64,000 bases of DNA, taken from Mycolicibacterium fallax. Lineage in GTDB: Bacteria > Actinomycetota > Actinomycetes > Mycobacteriales > Mycobacteriaceae. Numbering within the stretch: the stretch's first letter is position 1; every line of letters begins with the position of its first letter. Position numbers and translations under genes: made by a program. This document shows, one piece after another, positions 1 through 10,279 of the stretch. The stretch spans positions 1,798,001 through 1,862,000 of the forward strand of contig NZ_AP022603.1 in NCBI RefSeq assembly GCF_010726955.1, read 5' to 3'. The notes under the pieces were generated by a model. The model searched no databases. It was not told the DNA's origin and worked only from the letters and a program-made list of their open reading frames with translations.

Positions 1-4
1 AGCC

Positions 5-2344
5 ATGGCCTTCGACACAAAGTCCCAACCGCCCGCCGGGCCGGAGGGCGACGACGAACCCACCATCGGTAAGGGTTGGGTGCAGGGCGTCGCCCTGGTG
101 ATGATCTTCGGCTTCTTCGTGATGGGCATCCTGGCCTATCGCACCTACACCGCGTCGATGCCGTTGCCGGACAAGGTCGTCAGCCAGTCCGGTGAGACGG
201 TGTTCACCGGCGCGCAGGTCACCCGGGGACAGGAACTGTTCCAGGCCCGCGGCCTGATGCAGTACGGCTCCATCCACGGCCACGGGGCCTACCTCGGCCC
301 CGACTACACCGCCGACTATCTGCGCCGGGCCGCTGAAAGCGTGACCGAGCAACTGCAGCAGGCTGGCAACCCGCAGGTGCACGACGCCGTGGTCGAGCAA
401 TTCCGCACCAACCGCTACGACGAGGCCACCAAGACCCTGGTGTACACCGACGAGCAGATCAAGGCGTTCGACGCGCTGCAGAAGTACTACGCCAACTACT
501 TCGGCCCCGAATCCTCCAAGATCGGCCTGCTGCCGAACTTCATCACCGACCCCGAGCAGATTCATGACCTGACCGCGTTCTTCTCTTGGAGCGCCTGGGC
601 TGCGGCGGCCGAACGCCCCGGCCACAACTACACCTACACCAACAACTGGCCGGCCGAGCCGCTCGTCGACAACGGGCCGACCGCCGACCTGGTGGTGTGG
701 TCGGCACTGTCGCTGGTCGCGCTGCTCGGCGGCACCGGCATCATGTTCGCCGTCTACGGCCGGTGGAGCCAAAAGATCGGCTGGCATTCCAATGAGGCCC
801 CGGTGGTGTCCTACCGCCAGCCCGACGAGGTGGTGCTGACGCCGTCCCAGCGCGCCTGCGTGTGGTTCTTCGTGGTGATCAGCGTGCTGTTCTTCGCCCA
901 GGCCATGTTGGGTTCACTGGCCGAGCACTATCGCGCCGACCTGTCCAGCTTCTTCGGCTTCGACCTGGCCCAGTGGCTGCCCTACAACCTGGCCCGCACC
1001 TGGCATCTGCAGCTGTCACTGTTCTGGACCGCCGCCGCGTTCCTGGCCGCCGGCATCTTCCTGACCCCGTTCATCACCCGCAAGGAGCCCAAGAAGCAGC
1101 ACTGGCTGGCCTACATCCTGCTGGGTGCCGTCGCGCTGGTGGTGGTGGGATCGCTGGTCTCCGAGGCACTCTCGGTGTTCGGCGTCATCAGCGAGGGCAC
1201 GCTGTTCTCCCAGCAGTGGGAGTACCTGGATCTGCCGCGGGTCTGGCAGATCCTGCTGACCCTGGGCATGTTCATCTGGATCGCGATCGTCTACCGCGGT
1301 CTGCGCGCCCGACTGAAGTCCACGTCGATGACCGGCATGCCGTGGCTGTTCTTCTTCTCCGGCCTGGCCATTCCGGCGTTCTACGCCGTCGGCCTGCTGG
1401 CCGGCAGCGACGTGCACTTCTCGGTCGCCGACTTCTGGCGGTTCTGGGTGGTGCACCTGTGGGTGGAGGACTTCCTCGAGCTGTTCACCACGGTGATGGT
1501 GGCCTACATCTTCGTGCTGCTCGGCGTGGTGCGTAAGCGCATCGCGATCGGCATCATCTTCCTGGACATCATCTTGTACTCGGCCGGCGGCATCATCGGC
1601 ACCATGCACCACCTGTACTTCTCCGGCACCCCGGTGGAGCACATGGCCCTCGGTGCGTTCTTCTCCGCCGCCGAGGTCATCCCGTTGACCCTGTTGACCG
1701 TCGAGGCCTGGACGTTCCTGCACCTGGGGTCGCGTCAGCAGTCCGGCGACACCAAGCCCTTCCCGCACCGCTGGTCGGTGATGTTCCTGGTCGCCGTCGG
1801 CTTCTGGAACTTCCTGGGCGCCGGGGTGTTCGGGTTCCTGATCAACCTGCCGATCGTGTCCTACTACCAGATCGGCACCGCGCTGACCGCCAACCACGGG
1901 CACGCGGCGATGATGGGCGTCTACGGCATGCTGGCCGTCGGCCTGGCCCTGTTCTGCTTCCGCTACGCCATCCCCGAGAACAAGTGGCCGGAGAAGGCCG
2001 CCAAGTGCAGCTTCTGGTGCCTCAACATCGGCCTGGCCTGGATGGTGTTCGCCACCCTGCTGCCGCTGGGCGTGCTGCAGCTGTACCACTCGGTGAACTC
2101 CGGCTACTTCGAGGCGCGATCGCTGGGCTACGTCACCAACCCCGGCAACGCCCTGCTGGAGTGGATGCGGATGCCCGGTGACCTGATCTTCATCCTCGGC
2201 GGCATCGTCCCGTTGATGTACATCGGCTGGGTCGCCGCGCGGAACTTCTTCGGCGCCCCGACCACCGACGAGCTTCCGGAGGACACCCTCTACGAGGAGC
2301 TTTCGGCCGGCACCGAGGAGCCAGAGACGGCCGCGAGGCCATGA
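5..2344 (+). CDS. norB: Quinol-dependent nitric oxide reductase (qNOR)
   Basis: 779 aa, the length expected for a fused quinol-type NO reductase (NorZ/qNOR), which reduces two NO to N2O at a heme b3/non-heme iron centre in the membrane with electrons from quinol. A first membrane segment lies near residues 25-45, followed by a large outside domain to about residue 215 and then many hydrophobic helices of the heme-copper oxidase fold. Expected metal-ligand histidines are visible: H334 in WHLQLSLFW, H535/H536 in MHHLYF, H631 and H633 in NHGHAAMMG. The start is four bases into the window, so the promoter is not visible. The stop overlaps the next start, making it the first visible gene of an operon that ends in nuoLMN. 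Product confident; the link to Nuo subunits is inference. Confidence 0.95.
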   Translation: MAFDTKSQPPAGPEGDDEPTIGKGWVQGVALVMIFGFFVMGILAYRTYTASMPLPDKVVSQSGETVFTGAQVTRGQELFQARGLMQYGSIHGHGAYLGPDYTADYLRRAAESVTEQLQQAGNPQVHDAVVEQFRTNRYDEATKTLVYTDEQIKAFDALQKYYANYFGPESSKIGLLPNFITDPEQIHDLTAFFSWSAWAAAAERPGHNYTYTNNWPAEPLVDNGPTADLVVWSALSLVALLGGTGIMFAVYGRWSQKIGWHSNEAPVVSYRQPDEVVLTPSQRACVWFFVVISVLFFAQAMLGSLAEHYRADLSSFFGFDLAQWLPYNLARTWHLQLSLFWTAAAFLAAGIFLTPFITRKEPKKQHWLAYILLGAVALVVVGSLVSEALSVFGVISEGTLFSQQWEYLDLPRVWQILLTLGMFIWIAIVYRGLRARLKSTSMTGMPWLFFFSGLAIPAFYAVGLLAGSDVHFSVADFWRFWVVHLWVEDFLELFTTVMVAYIFVLLGVVRKRIAIGIIFLDIILYSAGGIIGTMHHLYFSGTPVEHMALGAFFSAAEVIPLTLLTVEAWTFLHLGSRQQSGDTKPFPHRWSVMFLVAVGFWNFLGAGVFGFLINLPIVSYYQIGTALTANHGHAAMMGVYGMLAVGLALFCFRYAIPENKWPEKAAKCSFWCLNIGLAWMVFATLLPLGVLQLYHSVNSGYFEARSLGYVTNPGNALLEWMRMPGDLIFILGGIVPLMYIGWVAARNFFGAPTTDELPEDTLYEELSAGTEEPETAARP

Positions 2345-2970
2345 CCGGACCCGACATCGCGGTCTGGCTGGTCTCCGGGTACGCGCTGCTGCTGGTGGCA
2401 ATCGCCTGGGGCTTCGACCTGATGGCGAAGCGGGCCTCCAGTCACGCCGCACGTTGGCAGAGCGGCAGTTTCGCCTACCATCCCGACCACGACGCCTGGC
2501 GCTGCCCGGAGGACCAGTGGCTGTGGCCGACGTCCTTCGACCCGGAGAACCGGGTGATGCGCTACCGCGCCAAGCCGTCGATCTGCAACTCCTGCCCGGT
2601 CAAGAAGTCCTGCACGACGGGCTCCAACGGGCGGGAGATCAGCCGCCAGGTCGACGAGTGGCCGCATTCGGAGGCCGGCCGGTTCCACCGCGGAATCGCC
2701 TGCGTGATCGCCGGTTTGGGCATGCTGCTGGTGGTCGGCCAGGGCGTCGCCAAACACAGCCCGGCCGACCTGCTGGTACTCGCCGCCGCCCTGCTGATCG
2801 TGGCGGCCTGCACGGCCCCGCTGTTCCGGCATCTCATCCACACCCCCGTGCAGGCGCCCGAGCATCTGCCGTCGCGCACCGCGCACGAGGATTCGGTGGC
2901 CGCGGCCATCGACAAGTACTCCACCCGCTGGGGTGTCCGCCAATCCGAGAAGGAGAGTGAAACCCGGTGA
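2341..2970 (+). CDS. Membrane protein with transposase-like Cys motif
   Basis: 209 aa, function not recognised. An N-terminal membrane helix (residues about 5-25) is followed by a soluble stretch with YHPDHDAWRCPEDQWLW and then CNSCPVKKSCTTG; two further hydrophobic helices lie around residues 118-160. The pattern of a Cys-Pro, a YRA stretch and then CxxCPxxxxC resembles the zinc-binding segment seen near the end of IS1182/IS4-type transposases, but there is no DDE catalytic domain and the segment sits in a membrane protein. It may bind zinc or an Fe-S cluster. It overlaps norB by 4 bp and the slipin gene by 4 bp, so its product is made together with the NO reductase. Gene call is secure, role unknown. 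Confidence 0.8.
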   Translation: MTGPDIAVWLVSGYALLLVAIAWGFDLMAKRASSHAARWQSGSFAYHPDHDAWRCPEDQWLWPTSFDPENRVMRYRAKPSICNSCPVKKSCTTGSNGREISRQVDEWPHSEAGRFHRGIACVIAGLGMLLVVGQGVAKHSPADLLVLAAALLIVAACTAPLFRHLIHTPVQAPEHLPSRTAHEDSVAAAIDKYSTRWGVRQSEKESETR

Positions 2971-3740
2971 CATGGCTGCTTCCAGCCGGCGTCGTCCTCG
3001 TTGTGCTGGTGCTGCTGCTGTGGCGGTCGGTCAACGTACTGCGCGAGTATGAACGCGGCGTGGTGTTCCGGGCCGGGCATCTGCGCCCGGTCTGCGGGCC
3101 AGGGCTGGTGTTCCTGTTCCCCCTGCTCGACCGGATCGAGCGCGTCGACCTGCGGGTGGTGACGCTGACCATTCCCCCGCAGGAGGTCATCACCAAGGAC
3201 AACGTCCCGGCGCGGGTCAACGCGGTGGTGATGTTCCGGGTGGTCGACCCGTCCCGGGCGATCATGGCGGTGGAGAACTACTCGGTGGCCACCTCGCAGA
3301 TCGCCCAGACCACCCTGCGTTCACTGCTGGGCCGGGCCGACCTGGACACCCTGCTCGCCCATCGCGAGGACCTCAACACCGACCTGCGCGGCATCATCGA
3401 GAAGATGACGGTGGACTGGGGCGTGGAGGTCGGCGTCGTGGAGATCAAGGACGTCGAGATCCCCGAGTCGATGCAGCGGGCGATGGCCCGCGAGGCCGAG
3501 GCCGAGCGGGAACGTCGGGCCAAGGTGATCAACGCGCGCGGCGAACTGCAGGCCTCCGAGGAACTGCGGCAGGCCTCCGAGGAACTGTCCAAGAGCCCGG
3601 CCTCGCTGCAGTTGCGTTATCTGCAAACACTGTTGGAGCTCGGCGCCGACCAGAACTCGACGGTGGTGTTCCCGCTGCCGGTCGACATCATCACCCCGTT
3701 CCTCAACGCCGCCCGGAACCGGACATCCGAAGGCCGCTGA
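2967..3740 (+). CDS. Slipin / SPFH (band 7) membrane protein
   Basis: 257 aa. One N-terminal membrane anchor (residues about 3-20) is followed by a band 7/SPFH domain with the slipin-type features [32 protein letters not shown] and the segment [20 protein letters not shown], then a charged helical tail rich in Glu/Ala. Slipins form membrane scaffolds and are often paired with an NfeD protease-like protein; no nfeD is present here. Overlap of 4 bp with the Cys-motif membrane protein and a 1-bp gap to nuoL place it inside the norB-nuoLMN operon, where it could organise a membrane complex (inference). Confidence 0.9.
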   Translation: MTWLLPAGVVLVVLVLLLWRSVNVLREYERGVVFRAGHLRPVCGPGLVFLFPLLDRIERVDLRVVTLTIPPQEVITKDNVPARVNAVVMFRVVDPSRAIMAVENYSVATSQIAQTTLRSLLGRADLDTLLAHREDLNTDLRGIIEKMTVDWGVEVGVVEIKDVEIPESMQRAMAREAEAERERRAKVINARGELQASEELRQASEELSKSPASLQLRYLQTLLELGADQNSTVVFPLPVDIITPFLNAARNRTSEGR

Positions 3741-3741
3741 G

Positions 3742-5613
3742 ATGACCCTGCTGTGGCTGCCGATCGCCCTGCCTCTCGGCGGGGCGATCGTGCTGCTGCT
3801 GGGCGGGCGCCGCACCGACCGGTGGGGTCACCTGCTCGGCTGCGCGACGGTGCTCGGCGCGTTCGCCGTCGCGGTGGCCGGATTCGCCGAGCTGCTCGGC
3901 CGGGCCGCGGCCCACCGGGTGCTGCAGGGCAACCTGTTCACCTGGGTGCCGGTCGGCGAGCTGCGGGTCGACTTCGGGCTGCGCCTGGACGCGCTGAGCG
4001 TCTGCTTCGTGCTGCTGATCACCGGGGTGGGCGCGCTGATCCACCTGTATTCGATCGGCTACCTGGCCGACGACCCGGGCCGCAGAAGGTTTTTCGGCTG
4101 TCTGAACCTGTTCGTCGCGGCGATGCTGCTGCTGGTGCTGGCGGACAACTACCTGGGCCTGTACCTCGGTTGGGAGGGCGTCGGCCTGGCGTCGTACCTG
4201 CTGATCGGGTTCTGGCAGCACAAGCCCAGTGCCGCCGCGGCGGCCAAGAAGGCGTTCGTGGTCAACCGGGTCGGCGACATGGGCCTGATGCTGGCGATCG
4301 CGTGGATGTTCGCCGCCGCCGGAACCGTTTCCTTCGCCGGGGTTTTCGCCGCCGCGCCGCTGCTCACCGACACCACGCTGACCGGGATCGGGCTGCTGCT
4401 GTTGCTGGGAGCCTGCGCCAAGTCGGCGCAGGTGCCGCTGCAGTCCTGGCTCGGCGACGCGATGGAGGGCCCGACCCCGGTGTCGGCGCTGATCCACGCC
4501 GCCACCATGGTGACCGCCGGGGTGTACCTGATCGTGCGCTCCGGGCCGGTCTTCAACCTGGCGCCGGCCGCCCAGACCGCGGTGGTGACCGTCGGCGCGG
4601 TCACCCTGCTGTTCGGCGCGATCATCGGCTGCGCCAAGGACGACATCAAGAAGGCGCTGGCCGCCTCGACGATGAGCCAGATCGGCTACATGGTGCTGGC
4701 CGCCGGGCTCGGGCCGGCCGGCTACGCGGTGGCGATCATGCACCTGCTGACCCACGGCTTTTTCAAGGCCGGCCTGTTCCTGGGCGCCGGTTCGGTGATG
4801 CACGCAATGAACGACGAGACCGACATCCGCCGCCTCGGCGGGCTGCGCACCGTGCTGCCGATCACCTACCTCACCTTCGGGCTGGGCTACCTGGCGATCA
4901 TCGGGGTGCCGCCGTTCGCCGGCTTCTTCTCCAAGGACGCCATCATCGAGACGGCGTTCGCCGTCGGCGGACTGCGCGGGCTGCTGCTCGGCGGCGCGGC
5001 GCTGATCGGGGCCGGGATCACCGCGTTCTACATGACCCGGGTGATGCTGCTGACCTTCTTCGGCCGGCCCCGCTGGGCCCCGCAGGCCCACCCGCACGAA
5101 TCCCCCCGGGTGATGACCGTGCCGATGCTGCTGCTGGCGGTGGGCTCCGTCGGCGCCGGCGCCGCACTGGCCGGCGGCCGGCTGTCCGGCTGGCTGGCGC
5201 CGGTCGTCGGCTCCCAGCACGGCGAGCCACAGCTGCCGGCCCTGGCGATGACGATCATCACCCTCGCCGTCGTCGGCGCCGGGATCTGGGCCGGCTACCG
5301 GATGTACGCCGGCGAGGTGGCCGACACCGCACCGACCGAGGTGTCCGCGCTGACCATCGCCGCCCGCCGCGACCTCTACGGCGACGCGGTCAACGAGGCG
5401 GTGTTCATGCGGCCGGGCCGGGCGCTGTCCGCCGGGCTGGTCACCCTCGACGACCGGGTGGTCGACGGCGCCGGGCGCGGGTTGGCCGCCGTCGTCTCCG
5501 GGACCTCGGTCCTGCTGCGCCGCGGGCAGACCGGCTACGTCCGCTCGTACGCGTTGTTCATGCTGGCCGGCAGCGCGGTGCTGCTCGCGGTGATCTGGGC
5601 GGCGGGCCGATGA
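3742..5613 (+). CDS. nuoL: NADH-quinone oxidoreductase subunit L
   Basis: 623 aa, full length for NuoL, an antiporter-like proton-pumping subunit of complex I. Functional residues of the family are present: E145 in [16 protein letters not shown]227 in [13 protein letters not shown], the [11 protein letters not shown] loop, and K398 in GFFSKDAI. The C-terminal part (about 520-623) contains the linker expected to form the lateral helix and a last membrane helix, so it is of complex I type rather than a short Mrp-type protein. It directly follows a slipin gene instead of nuoK, which is unusual. The stop overlaps the nuoM start (ATGA). Confidence 0.95.
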   Translation: MTLLWLPIALPLGGAIVLLLGGRRTDRWGHLLGCATVLGAFAVAVAGFAELLGRAAAHRVLQGNLFTWVPVGELRVDFGLRLDALSVCFVLLITGVGALIHLYSIGYLADDPGRRRFFGCLNLFVAAMLLLVLADNYLGLYLGWEGVGLASYLLIGFWQHKPSAAAAAKKAFVVNRVGDMGLMLAIAWMFAAAGTVSFAGVFAAAPLLTDTTLTGIGLLLLLGACAKSAQVPLQSWLGDAMEGPTPVSALIHAATMVTAGVYLIVRSGPVFNLAPAAQTAVVTVGAVTLLFGAIIGCAKDDIKKALAASTMSQIGYMVLAAGLGPAGYAVAIMHLLTHGFFKAGLFLGAGSVMHAMNDETDIRRLGGLRTVLPITYLTFGLGYLAIIGVPPFAGFFSKDAIIETAFAVGGLRGLLLGGAALIGAGITAFYMTRVMLLTFFGRPRWAPQAHPHESPRVMTVPMLLLAVGSVGAGAALAGGRLSGWLAPVVGSQHGEPQLPALAMTIITLAVVGAGIWAGYRMYAGEVADTAPTEVSALTIAARRDLYGDAVNEAVFMRPGRALSAGLVTLDDRVVDGAGRGLAAVVSGTSVLLRRGQTGYVRSYALFMLAGSAVLLAVIWAAGR

Positions 5614-7184
5614 CCGGCGTGCCGTGGCTGACCCTGCTGTGGGCCACCCCGCTGCTGGGGGCGGTGCTGATCATCGGGATGCCGGCGGCGGCGCGGCAGC
5701 TGGTGCGCTGGGCCGCGCTCGGGGTGTCGCTGCTGGTGCTGGCGATCGCGGTGGTGCTGGCCGCCGGTTTCGACCCGGCCGGCGCGCAGTACCAATTCGT
5801 CGAGGACCAGCCGTGGATCCCGTCGTTTGGCACCGGCTATCTGCTCGGGGTCGACGGCATCGCGCTGGCGCTGGTGGTGCTGACCGCGGTGCTGGTGCCG
5901 CTGCTGATCATCGCCGGCTGGCACGACGCCCCGGAGGGCGATGAGCTGGGCGGACGCGGCCCACACGCCTACGTGGCGCTGATGCTGGCCGTCGAGTCGA
6001 TGGTGCTGATCGCGCTGGTGTCCCTGGACATTCTGCTGTTCTACGTGTTCTTCGAGGCGATGCTGATCCCGCTGTACTTCTTGATCGGCGGGTTCGGCGG
6101 GTTCGGCGAGCGGGCCAGGCGCAGCGCCGCGGCGGTGAAGTTCCTGCTCTACAACCTGCTCGGCGGGCTGGTCATGCTCGCCGCGGTGATCGCGCTGTAC
6201 GTCGTCACCGCGGGCAGCGACGCCTTCGACGCGGGCACCTTCGACCTGCGGGCGATCGTCGCGGTGGTGGCCTCCGGCGGCCTGGACGTCAACCCCGCCG
6301 TCATGCACGCGATCTTCCTGGGCTTCCTGTTCGCGTTCGCGATCAAGGCCCCGCTGTGGCCGCTGCACCGCTGGCTGCCCGACGCCGCGGTGGAATCCAC
6401 CCCGGCCACCGCGGTGCTGATGATGGCCGTCGTCGACAAGGTCGGCACCTTCGGCATGCTGCGCTATTGCCTGCAGTTGTTCCCCGACAGCGCGATGCTG
6501 TTCCGGCCGCTGGTGATCACCCTGGCGGTGATCGGCATCGTCTACGGCGCGGTGGTCGCGATCGGCCAGAGGGACATGATGCGGCTGATCGCCTACACCT
6601 CGATCAGCCACTTCGGCTTCATCGTCCTGGGCATCTTCGTGATGACCAGTCAGGGCCAGGCCGGGTCGGCGCTGTACATGGTCAACCACGGGCTCTCCAC
6701 CGCGGCGCTGTTTCTGATCGCCGGGTTCCTGGTGTCGCGGCGCGGCAGCCGGCTGATCGCCGACTACGGCGGGGTGCAGCGGGTCGCACCGGTGCTGGCC
6801 GGCACCTTCCTGGTCGCCGGGATGGCCACCCTGTCGCTGCCCGGGCTGGCGCCGTTCATCAGCGAATTCCTGGTTCTGGTCGGCACATTCACCCGCTATC
6901 CGGTGCCCGCGGCGATCGCCTCGACCGCGCTGGTGCTGTCCGCGGTCTACATTCTCTGGCTGTATCAGCGGGTGATGGGCGGGCCGGTGCGCAAGGGCTC
7001 CGACCGGCTCGGCGACCTGCGCGGTCGCGAACTCGTCGTCGTCGCACCGCTGCTGGCGTTGCTGCTGGTGCTCGGCATCTATCCCAAGCCCGCCCTGGAT
7101 GTGATCGATCCGGCGGTGCAGCACACGCTGTCCATCGTCGGGGAGCATGATCCGGCGCCGCAGTCCGCGCGGGGGCCGCGATGA
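5610..7184 (+). CDS. nuoM: NADH-quinone oxidoreductase subunit M
   Basis: 524 aa, starting at the ATG that overlaps the nuoL stop; the open frame extends much further upstream but that part is antisense-like noise inside nuoL. Family key residues are intact: E149 in [15 protein letters not shown]246 in [19 protein letters not shown], and E419 in [11 protein letters not shown] in place of the lysine found in NuoL and NuoN, which is diagnostic for NuoM. It is predicted to have about 14 membrane helices and to act as a proton channel unit. It overlaps nuoN by 4 bp. Confidence 0.95.
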   Translation: MTGVPWLTLLWATPLLGAVLIIGMPAAARQLVRWAALGVSLLVLAIAVVLAAGFDPAGAQYQFVEDQPWIPSFGTGYLLGVDGIALALVVLTAVLVPLLIIAGWHDAPEGDELGGRGPHAYVALMLAVESMVLIALVSLDILLFYVFFEAMLIPLYFLIGGFGGFGERARRSAAAVKFLLYNLLGGLVMLAAVIALYVVTAGSDAFDAGTFDLRAIVAVVASGGLDVNPAVMHAIFLGFLFAFAIKAPLWPLHRWLPDAAVESTPATAVLMMAVVDKVGTFGMLRYCLQLFPDSAMLFRPLVITLAVIGIVYGAVVAIGQRDMMRLIAYTSISHFGFIVLGIFVMTSQGQAGSALYMVNHGLSTAALFLIAGFLVSRRGSRLIADYGGVQRVAPVLAGTFLVAGMATLSLPGLAPFISEFLVLVGTFTRYPVPAAIASTALVLSAVYILWLYQRVMGGPVRKGSDRLGDLRGRELVVVAPLLALLLVLGIYPKPALDVIDPAVQHTLSIVGEHDPAPQSARGPR

Positions 7185-8794
7185 CCCTGGACCTGCTGGC
7201 CGCCCAGAGCCTGCCGGCGCCGAGCGTGGCGTACCGGCTGCTGGCGCCGATGCTGATCGTGTTCGGCGCCGCGATCGCCGGCGTGCTGGTGGAGGCGTTC
7301 GCGCCGCGGCGCGCCCGGTTCGCCGCACAGTTGACGCTGGCGCTGGGATCCCTTCTGGCCGCAATGATTTCGGTGCTGGTCGTCGGCCGGGGCGGGGCGC
7401 CGGATCACACCGTGATGGGCGGCTCGGTGGCCCTCGACGCCCCCGCACTGTTCCTGCAGGAACTCATCCTGGTGATCGGGCTGCTGGGGGTGCTGCTGAT
7501 CGGCGAGCGGGTGATCCGGATCCCGTCGGATTCCGCCGCCCCCGCAGATCCCGACGAGGCGGCGGCCGACGGCCTGGACGGGTTCACCCCGCAGGCCTCG
7601 ACGGTGCCCGGCAGCGTGGCCGAACGCCAGGCCTCCGCCGCCGGCGTGATGCAGACCGAGGTGTTCCCGCTGACCCTGCTGGCGATCGGCGGCATGCTGC
7701 TGTTCGTCGCGGCCGACGACCTGCTGACGCTGTTCGTCGCGCTGGAGGTGCTGTCGCTGCCGCTGTACGTGCTGTGCGGACTGGCCCGGCGCAAGCGGCT
7801 GCTGTCCCAGGAAGCTGCGCTGAAATACTTTCTGCTGGGGGCGTTCTCGTCGGCGATCCTGCTCTACGGGGTCGCGCTGCTGTACGGGTTCGCCGGGACG
7901 CTGTCGCTTCCCGGGATCGCCGCCGCGGTCGCCGGCGGCGAGGTCAGCACGATGGCACTGCTGGGTACCGGGCTGCTGCTGGTCGGGCTGTTGTTCAAGG
8001 TCGGCGCGGTGCCGTTCGGCTCCTGGGTGCCCGACGTGTACCAGGGCGCGCCGACGCCGATCACCGCGTTCATGGCCGCCGCCACCAAGATCGCCGCGTT
8101 CGGTGCGTTGCTGCGGGTCTGCTATGTGATGGCACCGGGGCTGGCCGACGCGTGGCGGCCGGTGCTGTGGGTGGTTGCGATCCTGACGATGGTGGTCAGC
8201 ACGATCGCCGCGGTCACCCAGAACGACGTCAAGCGACTGCTGGCCTATTCGGCGGTGTCGCACACCGGCTTCATCCTGACCGGGGTGATCGCGCTGAACG
8301 ACGCGGGCATCGCAGCCACACTGTTCTACCTGTTTGCCTACGGCTTCTCGACCCTCGGGTCGTTCGCGGTGGTGGGGCTGGTACGCGACGCCGACGGCCA
8401 GGAGGCCACCGCGCTGTCCCGGTGGGCCGGGCTGGGTCGACGTTATCCGGTGCTGGGCGTGGTGTTTTCGCTGTTCCTGCTTGCCTTCGCGGGGATTCCG
8501 TTGACCAGCGGGTTCGTCGCGAAGTTCGCGGTGTTCAAGGCCGCCGCGGAGGGTGGGGCGATGCCGCTGGTGGTCGTCGGCGTGCTCGCCAGCGCGGTGG
8601 CGGCGTACTTCTACGTGCGGGTGATCGTGCTGATGTTCTTCACCGATCCGCCCGAGAATGCCCCGGTGCTGGTGCGGCCCAGCTGGACGACGTCGGCAAC
8701 CGTCGCGCTGACCGGCGGGGTCACCTTTGCCCTCGGCGTGCTCCCCCAGCCGCTGCTGGACCTCGCCGACGCCGCGGTGGCCTTCCTACGCTGA
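7181..8794 (+). CDS. nuoN: NADH-quinone oxidoreductase subunit N
   Basis: 537 aa. Antiporter-like complex I subunit with E189 (FVALEVLSLPLYVL), K273 (LLFKVGAVPFGSW) and K448 (GFVAKFAVFK) in the expected helices. Residues about 112-152 form an Ala/Pro/Asp-rich insertion between helices, a feature also seen in other actinobacterial NuoN proteins. Last gene of the norB-slipin-nuoLMN operon; downstream lie only paired palindromic repeats and then a convergent gene. No nuoA-K genes are in the window, so this is either a second partial copy or a separate module. Confidence 0.95.
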   Translation: MTLDLLAAQSLPAPSVAYRLLAPMLIVFGAAIAGVLVEAFAPRRARFAAQLTLALGSLLAAMISVLVVGRGGAPDHTVMGGSVALDAPALFLQELILVIGLLGVLLIGERVIRIPSDSAAPADPDEAAADGLDGFTPQASTVPGSVAERQASAAGVMQTEVFPLTLLAIGGMLLFVAADDLLTLFVALEVLSLPLYVLCGLARRKRLLSQEAALKYFLLGAFSSAILLYGVALLYGFAGTLSLPGIAAAVAGGEVSTMALLGTGLLLVGLLFKVGAVPFGSWVPDVYQGAPTPITAFMAAATKIAAFGALLRVCYVMAPGLADAWRPVLWVVAILTMVVSTIAAVTQNDVKRLLAYSAVSHTGFILTGVIALNDAGIAATLFYLFAYGFSTLGSFAVVGLVRDADGQEATALSRWAGLGRRYPVLGVVFSLFLLAFAGIPLTSGFVAKFAVFKAAAEGGAMPLVVVGVLASAVAAYFYVRVIVLMFFTDPPENAPVLVRPSWTTSATVALTGGVTFALGVLPQPLLDLADAAVAFLR

Positions 8795-8837
8795 GCCCTG
8801 CCGCCGCCCCCCTTCCACCGGGCACTCCCCCCTTTCC

Positions 8838-8971
8838 GCCGAGCGCTCAACGGGGTACACGACACGCCGCGCGGGGCGTCCAAGGCTGAGCGCTGGGCAC
8901 ATCACCTTCCGCCGAGCGCTCAACGGGGTACACGACACGCCGCGCGGGGCGTCCAAGAGTGAGCGCTGGGC
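8838..8971. repeat. Paired 61-bp palindromic repeats, locus A
   Basis: Two nearly identical 61-bp units (8838-8898 and 8911-8971), period 73 bp, in the gap between convergent nuoN and the amidohydrolase gene. Each begins GCCGAGCGCTCA and ends TGAGCGCTGGGC, so the ends are inverted copies around the hexamer AGCGCT; GGTACACGACACGCCG lies inside. Related pairs with the same period occur at 21931-22063 and 63699-63831. The inner GTGTAC arm found at the other loci is replaced here. Nothing else is seen between 8795 and 9037. Confidence 0.85.
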
Positions 8972-9037
8972 ACAACCCTGGGCTTCGGCACACTCCGGGG
9001 CTGGGCACACCCCAGCGGCACCGGGCCCCGGCCCAGG

Positions 9038-10180
9038 TCAGTGCACCCGGACCTGGCCCTCCAGCGCCGGCACCGTGTCCGGCAGGTGGTAGGTCTGGAT
9101 GCCGTTGCGGAACATCACCGCCTCGCGGGCGTGCTCGGGCAGGTGCTTGACCAGCCAGCGCGGGTCGTCAAACGTCCAGTGCGGGTAGTCGGAGGAGAAC
9201 AGCAGCAGCTTCTCGCACTCCATCCACTCGAACGCCCGCATCAGCTCGGTCTTGTCCTCGGGATAGTCCAGCGGCTGGGTGGTGAACTTGATGTGCTCCT
9301 TGACGTATTCGCTGGGCTTGCGCTTGATGTCCATCCACGACTTGCGCGCCTCGTACAGCGCGTCCATCCGCCACATCAGCGGCAGGATCCAGGTGAAGGC
9401 GTGCTCGACGAACACGATCCGCAGGGTCGGGAACCGGTCGAAGACGCCGTCGAAGATCAGCGACATCACCTGGTTGGCGGCCAGCAGCGAGTAGCTGCAC
9501 ATGAAATCGTGGTTGTAGCTGGGGAACCCGACCGGCGGGATCGGCAGTTCCTCGTGGTGGCTGCGGGACAGGTGGCAGCTGACGACGATGTCGTGCTTGG
9601 TGGCGGCGGCCCAGACCGGGTCGTAGCACGGGTCGCCCCAGGACGGCCGGCGCTCGGCCTTGATCAGGATCTGGGCCATATACGGGTGCCCCGCCCACTT
9701 CTCGATCTCCGCGGCGGCCAGCTGCGGCGCCTCGATCGACACGCAGATCGATCCGCGCCAGCGCTCGTGCCAGTTGTTGTGCGAGTCCAGCCAGTGGTTG
9801 GCCTGCCAGCTGTTGAGTGCCTGGCTCATCGCGTGATCGGCCTCGGGCAGCCGGGCCGGATAGGCGCCCGGCTCCAGGATCGCAATGTCGGAGCCGGCCT
9901 CCATGATCAGCTGCTTGAACGCCAGATCCGGGTCGCTGCAGGCGAATTCCCCGTCGGCGGGAAAGGAGTCCACCCGCATGGCGTAGGAGTGCGCGTAGTC
10001 GGGCGCGTCGTAGTAGATCAGCTCCCCGTAGGGGTGACTGCCCCAGTACTTGCTGCGCCACGGCTCGGGCAGGTACTCCACCAGCTGGCCGCGCTTGGGC
10101 ATCGGGTGTACGTCGGAGTCGACGCAGCGCACCGCGATGCGTTCGGCGGCGGGCTTGCGCTCGTTCGCGGTGGTCGTCAT
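9038..10180 (-). CDS. Amidohydrolase family 2 (ACMSD-like) hydrolase
   Basis: 380 aa. The ATG at 10180 is chosen because GGAGGT lies about 7 bases upstream; the open frame continues further without support. The protein starts with CVDSDVHPMP, carrying an amidohydrolase-2 metal motif as DxH rather than HxH, and has VSCHLSRSHHE, FVEHAFTWILPL and FSSDYPHWTFDDP, as in the ACMSD/gamma-resorcylate decarboxylase-like group. Such enzymes hydrolyse or decarboxylate ring compounds in the cytoplasm. It is divergent from the first Rieske oxygenase gene and shares its 184-bp control region, which fits a role in the same catabolic pathway. Substrate unknown. Confidence 0.88.
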   Translation of the reverse strand: MTTTANERKPAAERIAVRCVDSDVHPMPKRGQLVEYLPEPWRSKYWGSHPYGELIYYDAPDYAHSYAMRVDSFPADGEFACSDPDLAFKQLIMEAGSDIAILEPGAYPARLPEADHAMSQALNSWQANHWLDSHNNWHERWRGSICVSIEAPQLAAAEIEKWAGHPYMAQILIKAERRPSWGDPCYDPVWAAATKHDIVVSCHLSRSHHEELPIPPVGFPSYNHDFMCSYSLLAANQVMSLIFDGVFDRFPTLRIVFVEHAFTWILPLMWRMDALYEARKSWMDIKRKPSEYVKEHIKFTTQPLDYPEDKTELMRAFEWMECEKLLLFSSDYPHWTFDDPRWLVKHLPEHAREAVMFRNGIQTYHLPDTVPALEGQVRVH

Positions 10181-10279
10181 CGGGGCACCTCCGTGGTCCA
10201 TGATGCCCGCCGGGCCGGGGCGCGCACCGTACTTCTCCAACCTAGCCCACCGCTGAGCGTCTGCACAGCACATGGTCAA

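Noticed and set aside
1016..2452. Long minus-strand open frames opposite norB and nuoLMN (also 3703-5220, 5535-7448, 7079-8263)
   Set aside because: They are rich in Arg, Gln, His and Asp in the way typical of the antisense of high-GC genes, have no motifs, and the plus strand encodes clear proteins.
3742..8794. Mrp antiporter or DabA/DabB-type carbon-concentrating operon
   Set aside because: NuoL keeps complex I C-terminal features, NuoM and NuoN are both complete, and no MrpB-G or DabA gene is present.
8838..8971. CRISPR array
   Set aside because: Only two units, palindromic repeats longer than CRISPR repeats, 12-bp spacing and no cas genes.
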